Shown in pieces: positions 7,152 to 11,807 of a stretch of DNA of 11,807 nt. The translations under genes were made by a program, and so were the position numbers. The DNA is taken from assembly GCA_047971485.1 (NCBI GenBank), contig JBKDZR010000096.1, positions 1 to 11,807 of the forward strand, read 5' to 3'. A model generated the notes under the pieces. It worked only from the letters and a program-made list of their open reading frames with translations. It did no database searches and was not told the DNA's origin. The stretch's first letter is position 1. Each line of letters opens with the position of its first letter. This stretch comes from JBKDZR01 sp047971485. GTDB lineage: Bacteria > Pseudomonadota > Alphaproteobacteria > Rhodobacterales > Rhodobacteraceae.

Positions 7152-7172
7152 CCCTTAGAAGGAGATCAGACG

Positions 7173-7793
7173 GTGACCAAACGCACCTCTGCCAAGTACA
7201 AGATCGACCGCCGCATGGGCGAAAACATCTGGGGCCGCGCCAAAAGCCCTGTCAACCGCCGCGATTACGGCCCCGGTCAGCACGGTCAGCGCCGCAAAGG
7301 CAAGATGTCCGATTTCGGCCTGCAGCTGCGCGCCAAGCAGAAGCTGAAAGGCTATTACGGCGATCTGACCGAAAAGCAGTTCCGCCGCATCTACGCCGAA
7401 GCCGAACGTGTCCGTGGCGACACCGGTGAAAACCTGATCGGCCTGCTGGAACGCCGCTTGGATGCCGTGGTCTACCGCGCGAAATTCGTGCCCACCGTCT
7501 TCGCTGCACGCCAGTTCGTGAACCATGGCCATGTCACCGTGAACGGCAAGCGGGTGAACATCCCGTCCTACCGTGTCAAGGAAGGCGATATCGTCGAGGT
7601 TCGCGACAAGTCCAAGCAATTGGCCGTGGTGCTGGAAGCTGTCGGCTTGGCCGAACGTGATGTGCCCGACTATATCGAAGCCGACCATTCCAAGATGACC
7701 GCCACCTTCGTGCGCACCCCCGGCTTGGGTGATGTGCCTTACGCGGTGCAGATGGAACCCCATCTCGTCATCGAATATTACGCGCAGAACTGA
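7173..7793 (+). CDS. rpsD: 30S ribosomal protein S4
   Basis: S4 is a primary 16S rRNA-binding protein that nucleates assembly of the small-subunit body and helps maintain decoding accuracy. The 206-residue length is typical. The N-terminal part has the usual KYKIDRRMGENIWGR and SPVNRRDYGPGQHGQRR blocks and lacks zinc-binding cysteines (the C-minus form). The S4 RNA-binding domain lies at about 94-143 (RRLDAVVYRAKF through GDIVEV). The start codon is GTG, supported by a strong AGAAGGAG eight bases upstream and by the protein starting in register with known S4 proteins. The gene is monocistronic here: its own likely promoter and leader precede it and a strong intrinsic terminator follows. It is not embedded in an alpha-operon arrangement with S13, S11 and RpoA. 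Confidence 0.98.
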   Translation: MTKRTSAKYKIDRRMGENIWGRAKSPVNRRDYGPGQHGQRRKGKMSDFGLQLRAKQKLKGYYGDLTEKQFRRIYAEAERVRGDTGENLIGLLERRLDAVVYRAKFVPTVFAARQFVNHGHVTVNGKRVNIPSYRVKEGDIVEVRDKSKQLAVVLEAVGLAERDVPDYIEADHSKMTATFVRTPGLGDVPYAVQMEPHLVIEYYAQN

Positions 7794-7819
7794 TCTGTCA
7801 GCGCGAGACGTCTGTTCAG

Positions 7820-7849
7820 GGGCCGCGCCATGCTGGTGCGGCCCTTTTT
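7820..7849 (+). terminator. Intrinsic terminator of rpsD
   Basis: GGGCCGCGCC (7820-7829) pairs with GGTGCGGCCC (7835-7844) in a 10-bp stem with one G-U pair and a 5-base loop, followed directly by five T residues and, one base later, G and five more T. It lies 27 bases after the rpsD stop, separating it from hisC. Confidence 0.92.
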
Positions 7850-7927
7850 CGTTTTTCATCCATCACATGCCGTCGGATCTGCCCGGTCGGGTGCTGACGG
7901 ATCGCCAGATCGGAAAGGGGGGCGGCC

Positions 7928-9013
7928 ATGGCGCCTGCGATCACACCGAAACCCGGAATCATGGATATCGCCCTTTATCAGGGCGGCGAGGCGACGCTGG
8001 ATGGGGTGGCCGATGTGGTCAAGCTGTCCTCGAACGAGAACCCCCTGGGGCCATCGCCCAAGGCGGTGGCGGCGGCGCAGGACTCGTTGGCCGGGCTGCA
8101 CCGCTATCCATCCACTGATCACGCCGCCCTGCGCGCTGCCATCGGTGAGGTGCACGGCCTGGATCCCGCCCGGATCATCTGTGGTGCCGGATCCGATGAA
8201 ATCCTGTCTTACCTGTGCGAGGCCTATGCCGGCCCCGGCGATGAGGTGATCCACACCGAGCATGGCTTTGCCATGTACCGCATCTATGCGTTGGCGGCCG
8301 GCGCGACCCCCGTGGTTGCGCCCGAACGCGACCGGGTGGTGGATGTGGATGCGATACTGGCCGCCTGCACCCCGCGCACCCGACTGGTTTTCATTGCCAA
8401 CCCCAACAATCCCACCGGCACGATGATCGGCGGGAATGAGGTGGCGCGCCTGGCCGATGGCCTGCCCGAGGGCGCCATTCTGGTGCTGGATGGCGCCTAT
8501 GCCGAATTCATCGACGGCTACGATGGCGGCGCGGCTCTGATCAATGCGCGCAACAATGTGGTCATGACGCGGACCTTTTCCAAGCTTTACGGGCTGGGCG
8601 GGTTGCGCATTGGCTGGGGTTATGGGCCGCAGGCGATGATCGATGTGATGAACCGGGTACGCAGCCCGTTCAACCTGTCGGTGACCCAGCTGGAAACGGC
8701 CGAGGCGGCGGTGCGCGACACGGCCTATGCCGATCATTGCCGGGCTGAAAACGCCCGTCTGCGGGCCTGGCTGGCCCAGGCGTTGGCCGATGCGGGGGTG
8801 CCGTCGGATACCTCCAGTGCCAATTTCGTTCTGGCCCGTTTTGCCGATGCCGATGAGGCCATGGCCGCTGACACCGCCCTGCGCCAGGCCGGGCTGATCG
8901 TGCGCCGGGTCGGGGGCTATGGGCTGCCGGCCTGTCTGCGGATCACCGTCGGGGATGAAGCCGCTTGCCGCCGCGTGGCCGAGGCCGTGGCCGCCTTCAA
9001 GGGGGGGCGCTGA
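7928..9013 (+). CDS. hisC: Histidinol-phosphate aminotransferase (class I/II PLP aminotransferase)
   Basis: This PLP enzyme transaminates imidazole-acetol phosphate to histidinol phosphate in histidine synthesis; HisC proteins often also use aromatic keto acids. The 361 residues fit the family. Visible marks are SSNENPLGPSP (34-44), ANPNNPTG (157-164), VLDGAYAEF with Asp188 for the PLP ring nitrogen (186-194), and TFSKLYGLGGLRIGW (216-230) with Schiff-base Lys219 and phosphate-binding Arg227. A purine-rich GAAAGGGGGG precedes the ATG. The stop codon overlaps the next start by one base (TGATG), so translation of the dehydrogenase is probably coupled. That pairing makes a role in tyrosine/phenylalanine transamination likely in addition to, or instead of, histidine synthesis; in Zymomonas mobilis a hisC-type gene is likewise linked to tyrC. 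No other his genes are in the window. Confidence 0.93.
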   Translation: MAPAITPKPGIMDIALYQGGEATLDGVADVVKLSSNENPLGPSPKAVAAAQDSLAGLHRYPSTDHAALRAAIGEVHGLDPARIICGAGSDEILSYLCEAYAGPGDEVIHTEHGFAMYRIYALAAGATPVVAPERDRVVDVDAILAACTPRTRLVFIANPNNPTGTMIGGNEVARLADGLPEGAILVLDGAYAEFIDGYDGGAALINARNNVVMTRTFSKLYGLGGLRIGWGYGPQAMIDVMNRVRSPFNLSVTQLETAEAAVRDTAYADHCRAENARLRAWLAQALADAGVPSDTSSANFVLARFADADEAMAADTALRQAGLIVRRVGGYGLPACLRITVGDEAACRRVAEAVAAFKGGR

Positions 9014-9933
9014 TGACGCAGATCTACACCCGTGTTGCGCTGATCGGGTTGGGGCTGATCGCGTCTTCCATGGCCCATGCCATACGCCGTGCCGGACTGG
9101 CCGGGGAAATCGTCGGCACCGCCCGCTCGGCTGAGACCCGTCGCATCGCGGCAGAGATCGGGTTGTGTGACCGGATCACTGACACGGCTGCCGAGGCGGT
9201 AGACGGCGCGGATCTGGTGGTTCTCTGCGTGCCGGTGGGCGCGATGGGCGCAGTGGCCGCTGAAATCGCCCCGCATCTGATGCCGGGTGCAACGGTCAGC
9301 GATGTCGGGTCGGTCAAGCGCGCGGTGATCGACGCGGTGCTGCCGAACCTGCCCGACCATGTGGACTTCATCCCTGGCCACCCCCTGGCCGGGACCGAGC
9401 ATTCCGGGCCGCGCGCCGGGTTCGCCGATCTGTTCCTGAACCGCTGGTGCCTGCTGGTGCCGGAAGGCGGGGCCTCGGACCAGGCGGTGGCGCGGCTGAC
9501 CCGGCTGTGGGAAGGCATGGGTGCCCATGTGGATACGATGGATGCCGATCACCACGATCTGGTACTCGCGGTCACCAGCCATGTGCCCCACCTGATCGCC
9601 TATACGATGGTTGGGGTCGCCGATGACCTGCGCCGGGTGACGGATAGCGAGGTGATCAAATACTCGGCCGCCGGTTTCCGGGATTTCACCCGCATTGCCG
9701 CCTCGGATCCGACCATGTGGCGCGATGTGTTCCTGACCAACAAGGAAGCGACGCTGGAAATCCTGGGACGGTTCACCGAGGAACTGTTCGCCCTGCAAAG
9801 GGCGATCCGCACCGGACAGGGCGATCAGTTGTTCGATTATTTCACCCACACCCGGGCCATCCGTCGGAGCATCATCGAGGCCGGCCAGGACACCGCAGCA
9901 CCCGATTTCGGTCGCACCGGCGGCAAAAGCTGA
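9013..9933 (+). CDS. tyrC: Prephenate/cyclohexadienyl dehydrogenase
   Basis: It oxidatively decarboxylates prephenate (and probably arogenate) in tyrosine synthesis. The 306-residue protein starts with a Rossmann fold, VALIGLGLIASSMAHAIRRAG (two parts, 8-17 and 18-28), containing Gly12 and Gly14. It continues with VLCVPVGAMG (70-79), SDVGSVK (96-102), PGHPLAGTEHSGP (121-133) with the substrate-site histidines, and SHVPHLIAYT (189-198). These are hallmarks of the monofunctional TyrA/TyrC class, with no chorismate mutase or ACT domain attached. The frame is open 16 codons further upstream, but the ATG at 9013 overlaps the hisC stop, follows AAGGGGGGG and aligns with family N-termini. The end of the second beta strand reads GTARSAE and has no acidic residue, which hints at NADP use or dual cofactor use. 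Named tyrC by analogy; tyrA would be equally acceptable. Confidence 0.9.
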   Translation: MTQIYTRVALIGLGLIASSMAHAIRRAGLAGEIVGTARSAETRRIAAEIGLCDRITDTAAEAVDGADLVVLCVPVGAMGAVAAEIAPHLMPGATVSDVGSVKRAVIDAVLPNLPDHVDFIPGHPLAGTEHSGPRAGFADLFLNRWCLLVPEGGASDQAVARLTRLWEGMGAHVDTMDADHHDLVLAVTSHVPHLIAYTMVGVADDLRRVTDSEVIKYSAAGFRDFTRIAASDPTMWRDVFLTNKEATLEILGRFTEELFALQRAIRTGQGDQLFDYFTHTRAIRRSIIEAGQDTAAPDFGRTGGKS

Positions 9934-10018
9934 GGGGGCAACGCTCCGGGGCATCGCGTTTCCTCGCGCGGCATACCCTGGCAGCCTGCTGGAACAGTCT
10001 GGACCCTGAGGTGGGAGA

Positions 10019-10039
10019 GGCGCGCGACGACCGCGCGCC
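10019..10039. terminator. GC-rich hairpin between convergent genes, possible terminator
   Basis: GGCGCGCG (10019-10026) and CGCGCGCC (10032-10039) form a perfect 8-bp stem with a 5-base loop, in the 117-nt gap between the convergent tyrC and iolG-type genes. There is no clear T-tract on either side. Its position suggests a shared stop for both transcripts, perhaps Rho-assisted. Confidence 0.4.
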
Positions 10040-10050
10040 CTTGGCCTGGA

Positions 10051-11049
10051 TCAGATCAGATCCGCGATCTTGACCGGCGCGCCGGTTTTGGCCGACCTGG
10101 TCGCAGCTTCCGCCAGAACGAGCGCGTTGATCCCGTCTTCGAGCGACACCGGCATCGCGGTGCCTTCCTTCATGGCCAGCACGAAGGCAGCCCATTCGGC
10201 GGCAAAAGCCGGCATGTAGCGTTCGAGAAAGAAGTAGGTCGGCTTTGCGGTCAACACGCCGTCGGCAGTCGACTTCTTCACCTGGTTTTCAAGCATGTTT
10301 TCGACCTGAAGCATCCCACCAGAGCCAAGCAGTTCAAGCCGCTGGTCATAGCCGTAGCCCGCCCGGCGCGAGTTGCGGATGACCCCGATGGAGCCGTCGG
10401 CGTAGGTCATGGTCACCACGGCCGTGTCCACATCGCCCGCTGCAGCAATGTCCGGGTTAACCACCGAGGTGCCGACCGCGGAAACAGTCACGGGAAGTTC
10501 GCCCATGATGAAGTTCGCCATGTCGAAGTCATGGATCATCATGTCGCGGAACAGCCCGCCAGATACCTTGATGTAGGCGATCGGGGGCGGAGCCGGGTCG
10601 AAGGAGGTGATGGCAAGCATCTCTGCCTTGCCGATCTCGCCAGCGGCCAGCGCGGTTTTCACAGCGGCGAAGTTGATGTCGAAGCGACGGTTGAAGCCGA
10701 TCATCACCGGTTTGCCGGTACCTGATGCCTTGGCAAGACATTCGCGTGCCCGTTCCAGCGACAGGTCGACCGGCTTTTCGCACAGCACAGTCTTGCCGGC
10801 GGCAGTGGCGTGCTCGATGAAGGTCGAGTGGGTGTCGGTCGAGGTCGCGACCAGCACCACGTCAATCTCGGGGTCGTCGATGATCGCGTCCGCCGAGCGC
10901 ACTTCGCCGCCAAACCTGGTGGTCAGGGCCTTGGCAGCGTCCTCGAAGATATCCGCCACGGCAGTGAGTTCCGTGTCGGGATGGCCGGTAATGGCGGTGG
11001 CGTGGACGGTCGCGATGCGACCTGCGCCTAGAAGTCCGACTTTAATCAT
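10051..11049 (-). CDS. iolG: Gfo/Idh/MocA oxidoreductase, probable inositol 2-dehydrogenase
   Basis: This NAD-dependent sugar/polyol dehydrogenase most resembles inositol 2-dehydrogenase, which oxidises myo-inositol to scyllo-inosose in the first step of inositol catabolism. The 332-residue length is typical. The Rossmann motif is VGLLGAGRIATVHA (4-17), and Asp33 at the end of the second strand favours NAD. CEKPVDLS (90-97) holds catalytic Lys92. GGLFRDMMIHDFDMA (164-178) holds Asp169 and His173, which together with Lys92 form the expected catalytic set and carry the IolG-type signature. AAGGA precedes the ATG by about nine bases. No other iol gene is visible; upstream on the same strand is a broken PanB-like gene and an IS. 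Other substrates (scyllo-inositol, D-chiro-inositol, glucose-type sugars) are possible, so the symbol is tentative. Confidence 0.82.
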   Translation of the reverse strand: MIKVGLLGAGRIATVHATAITGHPDTELTAVADIFEDAAKALTTRFGGEVRSADAIIDDPEIDVVLVATSTDTHSTFIEHATAAGKTVLCEKPVDLSLERARECLAKASGTGKPVMIGFNRRFDINFAAVKTALAAGEIGKAEMLAITSFDPAPPPIAYIKVSGGLFRDMMIHDFDMANFIMGELPVTVSAVGTSVVNPDIAAAGDVDTAVVTMTYADGSIGVIRNSRRAGYGYDQRLELLGSGGMLQVENMLENQVKKSTADGVLTAKPTYFFLERYMPAFAAEWAAFVLAMKEGTAMPVSLEDGINALVLAEAATRSAKTGAPVKIADLI

Positions 11050-11066
11050 GGACGTGTCCTTGTGTT

Positions 11067-11085
11067 CGTCGGCGCGCTGCCGACG
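11067..11085 (-). repeat. Perfect 7-bp inverted repeat upstream of iolG
   Basis: CGTCGGC (11067-11073) and GCCGACG (11079-11085) are perfect inverted copies around a 5-base centre. The repeat ends 17 bases before the iolG start codon and just upstream of its ribosome-binding site. It could be an operator for a catabolic repressor or an mRNA leader hairpin. No T-tract follows on either strand. Confidence 0.45.
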
Positions 11086-11286
11086 GTGGGCAATCAGAGA
11101 AAAACGGTTCTGTCGCAGGAGTCGCTTTCGCGCGCCGGATCGGTGCCGTTGTGGTGCGCATCCGGAAAAGCGGCGTAGTGGTCGTGATAGCGACCTTGCG
11201 CACTTTGCATACGATCCACGCCTGCCCGTGTAGAGCGTCGGCCGGTTCGGCTTCGGTTCCGTATCCTGCGATGCCGGTCTTGACGG

Positions 11287-11703
11287 TTATTTCACGGCTT
11301 TCATGAAGGCCTCGAATTCGTCATCCGCGATTGGCACCGAATGGCCCGCTTCGGGATAGCCGCCGTTGTCCACGTCCGCCTTAAAGTCTTTGAACGCCGC
11401 AATCCGCTCGTCCTGAATCTCGCGCAGTTTCGTGCCCAGATCGCGGTACACCTTACCGTGGCGGGGCTTGTGATTGACGCCGTAGTTGCAGACATCTTCG
11501 GTGAAGAGGTACTGCGCATCGGCATATTTGCCCGCGCCCATACCCAGCATGACAAGGTTGGTGTTCTCGGTCAGGAACTTGGCAACCCGGTCCGGCACCA
11601 CCTCCAACTCGGCGGCAAACACGCCAATCTCTTCGAGTTTCCTGGCATGGGCATACAGTTTGGCGGCCTCGTTGGCGGTCTTGCCGACCGCAAGCACCAG
11701 AGT
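11287..11703 (-). pseudogene. PanB-superfamily gene fragment, N-terminus removed by an insertion sequence
   Basis: About 139 codons to a TAA stop encode the C-terminal half of a ketopantoate hydroxymethyltransferase-like (TIM-barrel) protein. GMGAGKYADAQYLFTEDV aligns with GIGASADCDGQILVLEDM of the PanB at 77-889, including the Asp and Gln. FAAELE aligns with FAIVLE and keeps the catalytic Glu, KVYRDLG with KVYGQLG, and the tail ADV..GGYPE with DEV..RTFP. Overall it is distant, so a different substrate from PanB is likely, perhaps a catabolic keto acid given the neighbouring inositol-type dehydrogenase. PanB-like residues stop near 11690, just inside the left end of an IS3-type element. The same frame stays open to the window edge but with no plausible start and with third-position GC falling from roughly 78% to 53% by my count. 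The N-terminal half should lie beyond the IS. Confidence 0.65.
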
Positions 11704-11807
11704 TGGTCGCGGAAATTCGGACCAGTGTTTAAGGTGGGTCGCCTGATGAGAAAGACGATCTGCAATGACGAAGAGAAAGAACCATTCGCCGGAGTTCAAA
11801 GCCAAGG
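11704..11807 (+). mobile_element. IS3-family insertion sequence, left end, runs off the window
   Basis: The element is recognised from the OrfA start at 11765. Its left end probably begins at the TG of TGGTCGCGG (11704), since IS3 elements start with 5'-TG and their orfA usually starts several tens of bases inside. This also matches where PanB-like coding stops on the other strand. The exact boundary is uncertain by perhaps 20 bases without the right-end inverted repeat and the target duplication. Confidence 0.7.
11765..11807 (+). CDS. IS3-family transposase OrfA, N-terminal fragment
   Basis: The last 43 bases read MTKRKNHSPEFKAK and run off the window. This is the characteristic N-terminus of IS3-family OrfA (helix-turn-helix of the HTH_Tnp_1 type, with the KRxxHSPEFKAKVAL pattern). 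OrfA binds the element's ends and, fused to OrfB by programmed frameshifting, forms the active DDE transposase. The start codon is an ATG with a purine-rich stretch (GAGAAAGA) before it. Only 14 residues are visible, so the subgroup cannot be set, but the motif is distinctive. Confidence 0.75.
   Translation, partial: MTKRKNHSPEFKAK

Noticed and set aside
11094..11210. A 38-codon minus-strand ORF (MQSAQGRYHDHY...) upstream of iolG
   Set aside because: No good ribosome-binding site, no recognisable family, and it overlaps nothing informative; too short to support by sequence alone.
11704..11805. A TTG start at 11805 giving a 172-residue intact PanB-like protein
   Set aside because: This part lies over the IS3 left end on the other strand, has lower third-position GC and no PanB similarity, and leaves out the N-terminal half of the barrel.
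1..11807. CRISPR arrays, tRNA or rRNA genes, phage or defence genes
   Set aside because: No regularly spaced repeats, cloverleaf-type or rRNA sequence, and no reading frame with such domains were seen on either strand.

Overview
The window looks like chromosomal DNA of a high-GC alphaproteobacterium, most probably of the order Rhodobacterales. The reasons are the protein flavour of the panC/panB, hisC/tyrC, rpsD and MotB products, the small secreted four-cysteine protein of a type I associate with this group, strong G/C third-position codon bias, and CtrA-like TTAA-N7-TTAA boxes in front of a motility gene. The genus cannot be fixed from the sequence alone.

Left part (1-5029, minus strand). 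A compact gene run reads right to left: a secreted DUF3108 protein, the helicase HrpB (6-nt gap), then after 81 nt panC and panB (12-nt gap). PanB and PanC make ketopantoate from ketoisovalerate and then join pantoate to beta-alanine, giving pantothenate for coenzyme A. A perfect inverted repeat overlaps the panB stop codon and may end the transcript. Facing away from this run is a low-molecular-weight protein tyrosine phosphatase gene (5083-5538, plus). A gene for a small exported four-cysteine protein (5553-5870, minus) converges on it.

Middle part (5871-9933, plus strand). A 197-nt divergent intergenic region carries two CtrA-like boxes exactly 30 bp apart and a 6-bp dyad, leading into a solitary motB. 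Next comes rpsD (ribosomal protein S4), with a GTG start, a credible TTGACA promoter, a roughly 145-nt leader holding two hairpins, and a textbook intrinsic terminator. Then hisC and a cyclohexadienyl/prephenate dehydrogenase gene (tyrC type) overlap by one base, forming a histidine/tyrosine biosynthetic pair.

Right part (9934-11807). After a GC-rich hairpin the content becomes accessory and catabolic. On the minus strand lie a Gfo/Idh/MocA oxidoreductase of the inositol 2-dehydrogenase type and, upstream of it, the C-terminal part of a distant PanB relative. That relative is cut off near 11704 by an incoming insertion sequence. On the plus strand the last 43 bases encode MTKRKNHSPEFKAK, the typical N-terminus of an IS3-family OrfA transposase protein, and the element runs off the window. 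An open frame on the minus strand crosses the junction, so the truncated gene would look like an ordinary edge-clipped ORF unless the other strand is read.

Most of the window is conserved housekeeping sequence, and I see no defence system, CRISPR array or phage genes. The points most worth following are the IS3 junction, the PanB-like gene beside an inositol-type dehydrogenase, the paired CtrA boxes before motB with its divergent peptidoglycan-binding motif, and the structured rpsD leader.
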